Positions 19,429 through 33,031 of a stretch of 51,321 nt of DNA are shown here, piece after piece. The DNA lies in contig CALMVT010000538.1 of NCBI GenBank assembly GCA_937873175.1, positions 18,944-70,264 on the forward strand. Reading direction: 5' to 3'. Each line of letters starts with the position of its first letter. Positions within the stretch are counted from its first letter, which is position 1. The notes under the pieces are model-generated. The model saw nothing but the letters and a program-made list of their open reading frames with translations, made no database searches and had not been told where the DNA came from. Origin of the DNA: an uncultured Acetobacteraceae bacterium. GTDB lineage: Bacteria; Pseudomonadota; Alphaproteobacteria; Acetobacterales; Acetobacteraceae. A program made the position numbers and the translations under genes.

Positions 19429-20901
19429 TTGCCACGAAAGCTCGACCGCCCTATGCAGCCGAACAGCGCCACCCCGTTTTCCTCGTATGACCCCGGCGCC
19501 TACTATTGCGAACTCACGGCCCGTGACGGCGACGGCGGCTCGGCGGGGCTGGTGCGGGATCGGATCAGCGCGATCGGGCTTGATGCCCTGCGCCTGCGGG
19601 CGCGGGCGGCGGAGCGCGACCTGTTCAATCTCGGCATCACCTTCACGGTTTATTCCGAATCCACCGCCATCGACCGCATCCTGCCGTTCGACTGCGTGCC
19701 CCGCATCATCGCCGCCAAGGAGTGGGCCGTGCTGGAGCGCGGCGTGGCCCAACGGGTTCGCGCGCTCAACCTGTTCCTGGCCGACATCTACAACACCCGG
19801 CACATCACCCGCGACGGCGTGATTCCGCCCGAGCTTGTTTACGGCAACGTCAACTACCGGCCGGAGATGGAGGGGTTTCCCGTCCGCTTCGGCACCTACG
19901 TCCATATCTGCGGCATCGACCTGGTGCGCGACGAGCACGGCCGCTTCGCCGTGCTGGAGGACAACGCCCGCACGCCGTCCGGGGTGTCCTATGTCGTCGA
20001 GAACCGGCACCTGATGCTGCGCGCTTTTCCGGACCTGGTGGCCGGCATGAAGCTGCGCCCGGTCGATGATTACGGCCGCCGGCTGCGCAGCGCCATGGAC
20101 GAGATCGCGCCGGAGGGCATCGACAACCCGCAAGTCGTGCTGCTGTCGCCCGGCATCTACAACTCCGCCTACTTCGAGCACGTGTTCCTGGCGCGCGAGA
20201 TGGGCGTGCCGCTGGTAGAGGGCGCGGACCTCACGGTGGAGGACGACAAGGTTTGGATGCGCACCACGGCCGGGCTGCGCCGGGTCCATACGATCTACCG
20301 CCGGATCGCCGACGACTTCCTGGACCCCACCGTGTTCCGCCCCGACAGCCTGCTGGGCGTGCCCGGCCTGATCGGCGCCTGGCGGCACGGCAACGTGACG
20401 CTGGCCAACGCCGTCGGCACCGGGGTCGCGGACGACAAGGCGGTGTATGCCTACATGCCGCGCATCATCCGCTACTACCTGGGGGAGGACGCCATCCTGT
20501 CGAACGTCGAAACCCACATATGCGGCGAGCCGGAAGGCCTGGCCTATACCCTGGCCAACCTTGAAAGGCTGGTGGTCAAGCCTGTGGGGGAAAGCGGCGG
20601 CTACGGCATCACCGTCGGCCCGCGGGCGAGCCGGGCGGAGCTTGACGCCGCCCGGGCCCAGTTGGCCGCCGACCCTGCCAACTGGATCAGCCAGCCGATG
20701 ATCTCGCTCAGCGTCGCGCCCACCTTGACGGAGGCCGGGCTGCGCCCGCGGCACCTGGACCTGCGGCCCTTCGCCATCACCGGGCGGGAAACCTGGGTGC
20801 TGCCCGGCGGGTTGTCCCGCGTCGCGCTGAAGGAGGGCAGCCTGATCGTCAACTCGTCGCAGGGCGGCGGGTCCAAGGATACCTGGGTGCTGGCGGAATG
20901 A
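19429..20901 (+). CDS. circularly permuted type 2 ATP-grasp protein (DUF404/DUF407-type); start may be ATG at 19453
   Basis: ...FTVYSESTAIDRILPFDCVPRIIAAKEWAVLERGVAQRVRALNLFLADIYNTRHITRDGVIPPELVYGN...VLEDNARTPSGVSYVVENRHLMLRAFPDL...VKPVGESGGYGITVGPRAS...LPGGLSRVALKEGSLIVNSSQGGGSKDTWVLAE. Confidence 0.93.
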   Translation: MPRKLDRPMQPNSATPFSSYDPGAYYCELTARDGDGGSAGLVRDRISAIGLDALRLRARAAERDLFNLGITFTVYSESTAIDRILPFDCVPRIIAAKEWAVLERGVAQRVRALNLFLADIYNTRHITRDGVIPPELVYGNVNYRPEMEGFPVRFGTYVHICGIDLVRDEHGRFAVLEDNARTPSGVSYVVENRHLMLRAFPDLVAGMKLRPVDDYGRRLRSAMDEIAPEGIDNPQVVLLSPGIYNSAYFEHVFLAREMGVPLVEGADLTVEDDKVWMRTTAGLRRVHTIYRRIADDFLDPTVFRPDSLLGVPGLIGAWRHGNVTLANAVGTGVADDKAVYAYMPRIIRYYLGEDAILSNVETHICGEPEGLAYTLANLERLVVKPVGESGGYGITVGPRASRAELDAARAQLAADPANWISQPMISLSVAPTLTEAGLRPRHLDLRPFAITGRETWVLPGGLSRVALKEGSLIVNSSQGGGSKDTWVLAE

Positions 20902-21986
20902 GCGGCCTCCAGCGCCGCACGCCGCTGCTGACCCGCGATGCGGAGGGCCTGTTCTGGATGGCCCGCTACGTCGAGCGGGTCGAGAACCTTGCCCGGCTGA
21001 TCGACGTGACGCAGACGTTTGAAAGCCCGGGGCGGGAAGCCGAGTCCTGGTCGGCTTTGGTTGCCATCATGGCGGACTACGCCGGGCTGCAGGAGCGCGG
21101 CCTCGCGATGGACGCCATGAACGTCAAGCGCTTCTACCTGCTGGACCCCACCAACCCGACCGGCATTCCCGCCTGCATCGAGGCCGCCCGCACCAACGCC
21201 CGCACCCTGCGCCCGCTGATCAGCACCGAGATGTGGATGCAGCTCAACGTGTTCCACCACGACCTGCTGGCCATCGAGCCTTGGGAGCTGGACGGCGACG
21301 CGTTGTCCCGCCTGTGCCGCCGCATCAAGGAAGGCGTGCAGGCGCATACCGGGATCACGGAGGGCACGTTCTTTCGCGACCAGGGCTGGCACTTCTACGA
21401 GGTCGGCCGGCTGATCGAGCGCGCCGACCAGACGACCCGGTTGCTGGACATCAAGTACCACCTGCTGACCCCCGGCACGGTGGAAGAGCGCCGGGTCGTC
21501 GAGCTGACCCAATGGAACTCGCTGCTGCGGGCGGCGGCCGGCTACCACGGGTTCCGCCGCGTGGCGCAGGCGGGCTTCGTGCCGGCGGATGTCGTCGCGT
21601 TTTTGCTGGGCGACACCTCCTTCGCCCGCAGCGTCGCGCTGTGCGTGGAGCAGATGGACTGGCATTTCGGCACGCTCCGCTCCCGCTACGGCCTGCGCGA
21701 CACCGCGCCGGTGCTGGAACGGATCGAGGACCTGCGCGTGGCGTTGGGCGAGCCGGTGCTGCGGATGCTGCCGGACGGGCTGCATGACTTCCTGGACAGC
21801 ATGCAGCGCGATCTGGCGAAGCTGGGCGAGCTGATCGGCACGATGTTCTTCCGCGATTGGCGCCCGCTGAAGCAGAGCCAATCCCAGAGCCAGGGGTCGC
21901 AAGACGGGCCGGGCCAGGATCAGAGCCAGTCGCAAAGCGGGCCTGAAGGCACCCAGTCGCAATCCCAAAGCCAAGGGACTCCATGA
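20898..21986 (+). CDS. alpha-E domain-containing protein (DUF403) with SQ-rich C-terminal tail
   Basis: LTRDAEGLFWMARYVERVENLARLIDVTQTFE...LNVFHHDLLAIEPWELDGDALSRLCRRIKEGVQAHTGITEGTFFRDQGWHFYEVGRLIERADQTTRLLDIKYHLL...; start overlaps the ATP-grasp stop (ATGA). Confidence 0.93.
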   Translation: MSGLQRRTPLLTRDAEGLFWMARYVERVENLARLIDVTQTFESPGREAESWSALVAIMADYAGLQERGLAMDAMNVKRFYLLDPTNPTGIPACIEAARTNARTLRPLISTEMWMQLNVFHHDLLAIEPWELDGDALSRLCRRIKEGVQAHTGITEGTFFRDQGWHFYEVGRLIERADQTTRLLDIKYHLLTPGTVEERRVVELTQWNSLLRAAAGYHGFRRVAQAGFVPADVVAFLLGDTSFARSVALCVEQMDWHFGTLRSRYGLRDTAPVLERIEDLRVALGEPVLRMLPDGLHDFLDSMQRDLAKLGELIGTMFFRDWRPLKQSQSQSQGSQDGPGQDQSQSQSGPEGTQSQSQSQGTP

Positions 21987-22736
21987 ATGGTGGGGCGGAG
22001 AATGGTGGGGCGGACCGCCCACGCCTGGCTGGCCGGGGCGCTGCTGTGCCTGTGCGCCGCGTCCGCCGCCGCGCAACAGGCCGCGCCGCCGAGCATCCCC
22101 GCTGACCGCTTTCCCAAGCCGCTGCGCCCGATCGCCGGCATCGTCTCCGACCAATGGTCGAGCGAGGACACGCGCGAGCGGGTGGGGGAAGCAGCCCGCG
22201 TCATGCAGTTGCTCGGCATCCGGCCCGGCCTGGCGGTGGCGGACATCGGCGCGGGGTCTGGCTACTACACGGTGCGCCTGTCGCAGCGCGTCGGCCCCGC
22301 CGGCCGGGTGTTTGCCGAGGACATCATGCCGGACTACCTGGCCGGCTTGCAGCGCCGGGTCGCGGCGGAGGGCTTGAACAACGTGACGCTGACGCGGGGA
22401 GAGGCGCACGACCCGCGCCTGCCGCCGGCCTCGGTCGATGTGGCGTTGCTGGTGCACATGTATCATGAGATCGACCAGCCCTTCGGCCTGTTGGCCAACC
22501 TGCTTCCGGCGCTGCGGCCCGGCGCGCGGGTCGCGATCCTGGATGCTGACCGCGTGACTTCCCAGCACGGCACCCCGCCCGCGCTGCTGGAATGCGAGCT
22601 GCGCGCCGTCGGCTTCCGCCAAGTCGCGTTCCACCCGCTGGAGGGCGGCGCGACATACCTCGCGGTGTTCGCCCCGCCATCCCAGGCGCCGGCGCCGGCC
22701 AGCATCGTGCCGTGCCGGGGCGAGGCCGCGCGCTAG
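21987..22736 (+). CDS. class I SAM-dependent methyltransferase with predicted N-terminal signal peptide
   Basis: MVGRRMVGRTAHAWLAGALLCLCAASAAAQQ... then VMQLLGIRPGLAVADIGAGSGYYTVRLSQRVGPAGRVFAEDI (SAM motif I), VALLVHMYHEIDQP. Confidence 0.88.
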   Translation: MVGRRMVGRTAHAWLAGALLCLCAASAAAQQAAPPSIPADRFPKPLRPIAGIVSDQWSSEDTRERVGEAARVMQLLGIRPGLAVADIGAGSGYYTVRLSQRVGPAGRVFAEDIMPDYLAGLQRRVAAEGLNNVTLTRGEAHDPRLPPASVDVALLVHMYHEIDQPFGLLANLLPALRPGARVAILDADRVTSQHGTPPALLECELRAVGFRQVAFHPLEGGATYLAVFAPPSQAPAPASIVPCRGEAAR

Positions 22737-22785
22737 ACAAGCGGGACCCCTTGCCCGTACGATCCGGGGCCGAGGGGAACAGGGC

Positions 22786-24683
22786 ATGGCCGGGCTGGAC
22801 CTCCACGCGGAGTGGCTGGAAGCCGATGGGCGGGGCGGTTTCGCGTCCGGCACCGTGTCCGGCCTGCGCACCCGGCGCTACCACGCGCTGTTGCTGGCCG
22901 CGACGCATCCTCCGGCCGGACGCGTGGTGCTGGTGAACGGAATCGAGGCGTGGGCCGAGATGGACGGCGGGCCGGTTCCGCTTACCAGCCAGCGCTACGC
23001 CCCGGACCTCGTGCACCACGATGCGCGCCCGCTGATCGCGTCCTTCGCCGCCGTGCCCTGGCCCGCCTGGGGCTTTCGTTTGCCGGATGGGACGGAGCTC
23101 TGCCATGAAATCCTGGTGCATCGCCGGTCCGGCGCGACGCTGCTGCGCTGGCGCCGGGTGGCCGGCCAGGGCGCCTGCCGCCTGAGTGTCCGCCCGCTGC
23201 TGTCGGGCCGCGACTACCACGCTTTGCATCGCGAGAACCCGGCGTTCCAGTTCGGCGGCGCGGTTCAGCAAGGCCCGGCCGGCACGACCGTGGCCTGGCA
23301 GCCCTATGCCGCCCTGCCGCATATCACGGCCTCGGCCAACGCCGCTTACACGGCAGCGCCCGACTGGTATCGCCGTTTCCTTTACACGGTTGAGCGGGAC
23401 CGCGGCATGGACGATATCGAGGACCTCGCGACGCCGGGCATCTTCACCTGGGACCTGGCCGCCGGCCCGGCGGTGCTCGTCCTGCGGGCGGGCGAGGCGC
23501 CCGGCTTGCCCGCGCTGGAAGACGCGGCGGAGATCGAGGCGGACGAGCGGGACCGACGCGGCGACACGCCGCCCTTGGGGTCCGTGCCGTCCTACGTCGT
23601 GGGCCGGGGCGAGGGGAGAACAATCGTCGCGGGCTACCCGTGGTTCACCGACTGGGGGCGGGACACCTTTATCGCGCTGCGCGGCCTGCTGCTGGCGACC
23701 GGCCGGACCGCGGAAGCGGAGCAGATCCTGCTGGCCTGGTCGGGCCTGGTCAGCAAGGGCATGTTGCCCAACCGCTTCCCCGACGACGCCGGGCCGCCGG
23801 AATACAACTCGGTCGATGCCTCGCTTTGGTTCGTGGTGGCCGTGCATGACCTCCTTTGCGCCGCGCCCGGAACCCCGTCCCGCGCGGCGTTGCAGGATGC
23901 CGTGGGCTTGATCCTGGCGGGCTACGCCGGCGGCACGCGGTTCGGCATCGCGGCCGACGCGGACGGGCTGCTGCGCGCCGGCGTGCCGGGGCAGCAGCTC
24001 ACCTGGATGGATGCGAAGTTCGGCGACTGGGTGGTGACGCCGCGGGTCGGCAAGCCGGTCGAGGTGCAGGCGCTGTGGATCAACGCCCTGCGGATCGGCG
24101 CGGCGTGGCGGCCGGCGTGGGGCGCGCTCGCCGACCGGGCGCAGGCGTCATTCCTGCGGCGCTTTCCCGATCCGGACAGCGGCGGGCTTGCCGATGTGCT
24201 CGATGCTGACGGCGTGCCGGGCCGCGTGGACCGCCGGGTCCGCCCAAACCAGATCTTCGCGGTGGGCGGCCTGCCGTTTCCCCTGCTGTCCGGCCCGGCG
24301 GCGCGGGGAGTCGTTGCTCTCGTGGAGGCACGCTTGCTGACCCCCATGGGCCTGCGCACCCTGGCGCCGGACGACCCCGATTACGTCGGTCGCTACGCCG
24401 GCGGCCTGTCGCAGCGGGATGGCGCCTACCATCAGGGCACGGCCTGGCCCTGGCTGATCGGTCCCTTTGTCGAGGCATGGCTCCGCGTCCGCGGCAACGC
24501 CGCCGCCGCCCGCGCCGAGGCCGCTTCGCGCTTCCTGGAGCCGCTCCGCTCCCACCTGAACGAGGCCGGGCTGGGCCACGTCTCGGAGGTCGCGGACGGC
24601 GACGCCCCGCACACGCCCGGCGGCTGCCCGTTCCAAGCGTGGTCGCTGGGCGAACTGCTGCGCGCGGAACGGCTGGTGACATC

Positions 24684-24687
<4 letters not shown>
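22786..24687 (+). CDS. glycogen debranching enzyme-like protein (amylo-alpha-1,6-glucosidase family)
   Basis: LEADGRGGFASGTVSGLRTRRYHALLLAATHPPAGRVVLVNGIEAW...; GYPWFTDWGRDTFIALRGLLLATGRTAEAEQILLAW; LRAGVPGQQLTWMDAKFGDWVVTPRVGKPVEVQALWINALRI; GAYHQGTAWPWLIGPFVEAWLRV: GDE N- and C-domain signatures. Confidence 0.92.
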
Positions 24688-27275
<2,588 letters not shown>

Positions 27276-27311
27276 CCTTTGCCGTCCCGCGTCTCCGTTC
27301 TAGGGTCAGGC

Positions 27312-27992
27312 ATGGTCTCCCTCGCGCTCGCCGCCCTGGCTTTCCTCGGCATCCACCTTGGGGTGTCCGGCACCACCTTGCGCGACCGGGCGGTGGCGGC
27401 GGTCGGGCTGCGCGGCTACATGCTGGCGTTTTCCGTCGCCTCGGTCGGCGCAATTGTCTGGCTGGTGCTGGCCTACCAGTCCGCGCCCTACGTGCCGACC
27501 TGGGGCCAGCTTGAAGGGTGGAAGCCGGTCATGATCGTGCTGATGCTGCCGGCGTTCCTGCTGGTGGTGATCGGCCTCACCACGCCGAACCCGACCGCGG
27601 TGGCGCAGGAGGGCCTGGTGAACCGCGCGCCGCAGGGCATCGTCCGCATCACCCGGCATCCGTTCCTGATGGGCGTGGCCCTTTGGTCGGGCCTGCACCT
27701 GATCGGCAACGGCGACGTGGCCTCCTTGCTGTTCTTCGCAGCGCTGGCGATCACCGCCTTGGTTGGCACGGTGTCCATTGACGCGAAGCGCCGCCGGGCA
27801 CTAGGGGCGGAGGCTTGGGACCGTTTCGCCTCCCGCACTTCGGTCGTGCCATTCGCCGCCATCCTGGCCGGGCGCAACAGCCTCGACGTTCGGGGAATGG
27901 GATGGTGGCGGCCGGTTGCGGGGGTTGCGGCCTACGCGCTGATGCTGGGCGGCCATGCGCACCTTGTCGGGGTTTCGCCCTGGCCGGCGTAG
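27312..27992 (+). CDS. NnrU family membrane protein
   Basis: MVSLALAALAFLGIHLGVSGTTLRDRAVAAVGLRGYMLAFSVASVGAIVWLVLAYQSAPYVPTWGQ...GLVNRAPQGIVRITRHPFLMGVALWSGLHLIGNGDVASLLFFAALAITALVG: NnrU pattern, several TM helices. Confidence 0.9.
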   Translation: MVSLALAALAFLGIHLGVSGTTLRDRAVAAVGLRGYMLAFSVASVGAIVWLVLAYQSAPYVPTWGQLEGWKPVMIVLMLPAFLLVVIGLTTPNPTAVAQEGLVNRAPQGIVRITRHPFLMGVALWSGLHLIGNGDVASLLFFAALAITALVGTVSIDAKRRRALGAEAWDRFASRTSVVPFAAILAGRNSLDVRGMGWWRPVAGVAAYALMLGGHAHLVGVSPWPA

Positions 27993-28002
27993 CGCCAGGC
28001 GC

Positions 28003-28686
28003 ATGACGGTGGCGGTGGTGATCGGCGCCGGCGGCGGGCTGGGCCGTGCGCTCGCGGCGGCGCTGGAGGCGGCGGGCTCCTACGGCTCCATCCTGCGCCT
28101 CGGCCGCGGCAGCACCCCGCCGCTCGACCTGTTGTCAGAGCCGAGCGTTGCCGCCGCGGCGGCCTGGGCGGCGGCTCAAGGCGAGATCCGCTTCGTGCTG
28201 GACGCCACCGGCTTCCTGCACGACGCCCGCTTCCGGCCCGAGCGCGGCTGGCGCGACCTCGACCCCGCCCACATGGCACACGCCTTCGCCGTGAACGCCA
28301 TCGGCCCGGCGCTGCTGATGAAGCACTTCTGCCCGCGGTTCCCGCGTGAGAGCCGCGCCATGTTCGCCACGCTGTCCGCCCGCGTCGGCAGCATCGGCGA
28401 CAACCGGCTGGGCGGTTGGCACAGCTACCGCGCGTCCAAGGCCGCGCTCAACCAACTGGTGCGGACCGCCGCGGTGGAGTTGCGCCGGCACAACCCGGCG
28501 GGCGTATGCGTGGCGCTGCATCCGGGCACCGTGGATACGGCGCTGTCCGCGCCCTTCGCCAAGACCGGCCTCGATGTCCGCCCGCCCGACGTGGCGGCCG
28601 GCGAGTTGCTTGCCATGTTGGGCGAAATGGGGGCGGAGCACAGCGGCGGGTTCTACGACCAGCGGGGTGAGGCAATTCCGTGGTGA
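28003..28686 (+). CDS. SDR family oxidoreductase (C-factor-like)
   Basis: MTVAVVIGAGGGLGRALAAALEAAGSYGSILRLGRG...FVLDATGFLHD...ARVGSIGDNRLGGWHSYRASKAALNQLVRTAAVELRRHNPAGVCVALHPGTVDTALSAPF. Confidence 0.88.
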   Translation: MTVAVVIGAGGGLGRALAAALEAAGSYGSILRLGRGSTPPLDLLSEPSVAAAAAWAAAQGEIRFVLDATGFLHDARFRPERGWRDLDPAHMAHAFAVNAIGPALLMKHFCPRFPRESRAMFATLSARVGSIGDNRLGGWHSYRASKAALNQLVRTAAVELRRHNPAGVCVALHPGTVDTALSAPFAKTGLDVRPPDVAAGELLAMLGEMGAEHSGGFYDQRGEAIPW

Positions 28687-28691
28687 CGGTT

Positions 28692-28765
28692 TGGCTGGGG
28701 GACCTGGATTCGAACCAAGGCTTTCCGAGTCAGAGTCGGAAGTTCTACCGCTAAACTATCCCCCA
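28692..28765 (-). tRNA. tRNA-Gln (anticodon CTG), CCA encoded
   Basis: Reverse complement TGGGGGATAGTTTAGCGGTAGAACTTCCGACTCTGACTCGGAAAGCCTTGGTTCGAATCCAGGTCCCCCAGCCA: acceptor TGGGGGA/TCCCCCA, anticodon arm TCCGA-CTCTGAC-TCGGA, T-loop GGTTCGAATCC. Confidence 0.95.
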
Positions 28766-28885
28766 ACGCCGCAACGCGGTGCGGCCTGGCAGATACCATG
28801 CCGCCCCGGGCTGAGCAACCATCCGCAGATGATTGTGAACATTCAGCTTGCACCCGCTATCGAACGGCGTGGACACTGACGCCAT

Positions 28886-29995
28886 ATGGGACCTTTGAAG
28901 GGACCCCGGATGGTCGATGCGCTGCAATCCAACCCCGCCCGAAGCCACGGCAGCGACCGCGATGGGCGCCGCCCGGCCTTTGCCGCGCTCGACCTCGGCA
29001 CCAACAACTGCCGGCTGCTGATCGGCGCACCGGATGGCGGCGGCTTCCGGGTGCTGGACAGCTTCAGCCGGATCGTGCGGCTGGGCGAAGGGCTGCAGAC
29101 CACGGGAAAGCTGAGCGCCCACGCCATGGACCGGGCCATCGACGCGCTGCAGGCGTGCTCGGCCCGCATGGCCCGGCGGCCGATCCGGGCGATGCGGGCC
29201 ATCGCCACCGAGGCGTGCCGGCGCGCCGCCAACGTCGGCGAGTTCCTGGCCCGGGTGCGAACGGAAACCGGCATCCGGTTCGACGTGATCTCGCCGCGGG
29301 AGGAAGCGGAGCTTGCCCTGGAAAGCTGCGCCACCCTGCTGACCGGCGCGGGCCGCCGGGCGCTGCTGTTCGACATCGGCGGCGGCTCGACCGAGCTGGC
29401 CTGGGTGCGCCTTGGCGCCGGCGCCAGACCGGAGCTGATCGGCTACGACAGCCTGCCCGTCGGCGTGGTCAACTTATCTGAGCGATACGGTCCCGCGGCG
29501 TTCACCACGGACGGCTTCGGCGCCATGGTGGATGACGTGGCCGCCCGGCTTGCGCCGTTTGAGCGGGTGCACTGCATCGCGCATGAGGGCCGGATGGGCG
29601 GCGTGCGGCTGCTGGGCACCAGCGGCACGGTGACGACCTTGACCGGGGTGGCGATGGGATTGCAGCGCTACCGGCGTCCGCTGGTCGATGGCCGGGTGCT
29701 GAGCGCGGCGGCGGCGGACGGTGCGCTGGACGTGCTGCGCGGCTTGGGGCGGGACGGCCTGGCCCTGCATCCTTGCGTGGGCGCGGAGCGGGCGGATTTC
29801 GTGCTGCCGGGCTGCGCGGTGTTTGAAGCGATCCGCCGGACCTGGCCGGCCAGCGAAGTGGTCGTCGCGGACCGCGGGCTGCGGGAAGGCATGCTGCTGC
29901 GCATGATGCGCCAGCGGCACGGCAATCCATACCGGTCGTCCGCGCCGCGGGACGGGCGCGGCCGGGCGTTCCCCCGCACGGCCTTGCCGGCATGA
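28886..29995 (+). CDS. Ppx/GppA phosphatase family protein (exopolyphosphatase/pppGpp phosphohydrolase)
   Basis: AFAALDLGTNNCRLLIGAPDGGGFRVLDSFSRIVRLGEGL...AMRAIATEACRRAANVGEFLARVRTETGIRFDVISPREEAELALESC...LLFDIGGGSTELAWV...GTSGTVTTLTGVAMGL. Confidence 0.94.
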   Translation: MGPLKGPRMVDALQSNPARSHGSDRDGRRPAFAALDLGTNNCRLLIGAPDGGGFRVLDSFSRIVRLGEGLQTTGKLSAHAMDRAIDALQACSARMARRPIRAMRAIATEACRRAANVGEFLARVRTETGIRFDVISPREEAELALESCATLLTGAGRRALLFDIGGGSTELAWVRLGAGARPELIGYDSLPVGVVNLSERYGPAAFTTDGFGAMVDDVAARLAPFERVHCIAHEGRMGGVRLLGTSGTVTTLTGVAMGLQRYRRPLVDGRVLSAAAADGALDVLRGLGRDGLALHPCVGAERADFVLPGCAVFEAIRRTWPASEVVVADRGLREGMLLRMMRQRHGNPYRSSAPRDGRGRAFPRTALPA

Positions 29996-30687
29996 GCAGC
30001 GACACGCCCAAAGGCACTGGGGCGCGCCCGTCCCGTGGCCTCACGGTGTCGCTGAAAACGGCGCGGGGCCGCACCACGGCGTCACAGAAGTGGCTGCAGC
30101 GGCAATTGAACGACCCTTACGTGCGGGCGGCGAAGGAGCAAGGCTGGCGATCTCGCGCCGCCTTTAAGCTGATCGAGTTGGACGACCGCTTCCGCCTGGT
30201 CAGCAAGGGCGCGAAGGTGGTGGACCTGGGCGCCGCGCCGGGCGGCTGGACCCAGGTGGCGGTCAAGCGGGGCGCGGCGACCGTGGCGGGCGTTGATCTG
30301 CTGCCGATGGACCCGGTGCCCGGCGCCACGATCCTGCAAGGCGACTTCACCGACGACGCCATGCCCGGCCAACTCGCGGCGCTGCTGGGCGGCAAGGCGG
30401 ACCTCGTGCTGTCGGACATGGCGCCCAACACCACCGGGCACAACGCGACCGACCACCTGCGCATCATGGGGCTGGCCGATCTGGCGTTGCACTTCGCGCT
30501 GGAGATGCTGGCGGACGGCGGTGGCTTCGTCGCCAAGGTGTTCCAGGGCGGGTCGGAGCGGGCGATGCTGGAGCAGATGAAGCGCTCCTTCGCCAGCGTC
30601 CGCCATGCGAAGCCGCCGTCCAGCCGCAAAGAGTCGAGCGAGCTATATGTGGTGGCGACCGGGTTCCGCTCTCGCGCGGCGAGTTAA
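29992..30687 (+). CDS. rlmE: 23S rRNA (uridine-2'-O)-methyltransferase RlmE/FtsJ
   Basis: SQKWLQRQLNDPYVRAAKEQGWRSRAAFKLIELDDRFRLVSKGAKVVDLGAAPGGWTQVAVKRG...GKADLVLSDMAPNTTGHNATDHLRIMGLADLALHFALEML...FVAKVFQGG...VRHAKPPSSRKESSELYVVATGF. Confidence 0.96.
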   Translation: MSSDTPKGTGARPSRGLTVSLKTARGRTTASQKWLQRQLNDPYVRAAKEQGWRSRAAFKLIELDDRFRLVSKGAKVVDLGAAPGGWTQVAVKRGAATVAGVDLLPMDPVPGATILQGDFTDDAMPGQLAALLGGKADLVLSDMAPNTTGHNATDHLRIMGLADLALHFALEMLADGGGFVAKVFQGGSERAMLEQMKRSFASVRHAKPPSSRKESSELYVVATGFRSRAAS

Positions 30688-30802
30688 CAGGGAACGGGCC
30701 ACAACGCCCGCTGGCGATCACGCCGCGCTTGCGCCGACCCCCGCCGGGGCCTATGTCAAACCGCCAAGGATGGGGACCCGCAGGCGGGCCGCCCGCGGAT
30801 GA

Positions 30803-33021
<2,219 letters not shown>

Positions 33022-33031
33022 CCCTGCCGGC

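Noticed and set aside
20601-22871. 756-aa - strand ORF
   Set aside because: Antisense to the ATP-grasp, alpha-E and methyltransferase genes, whose sense-strand products are clearly recognisable.
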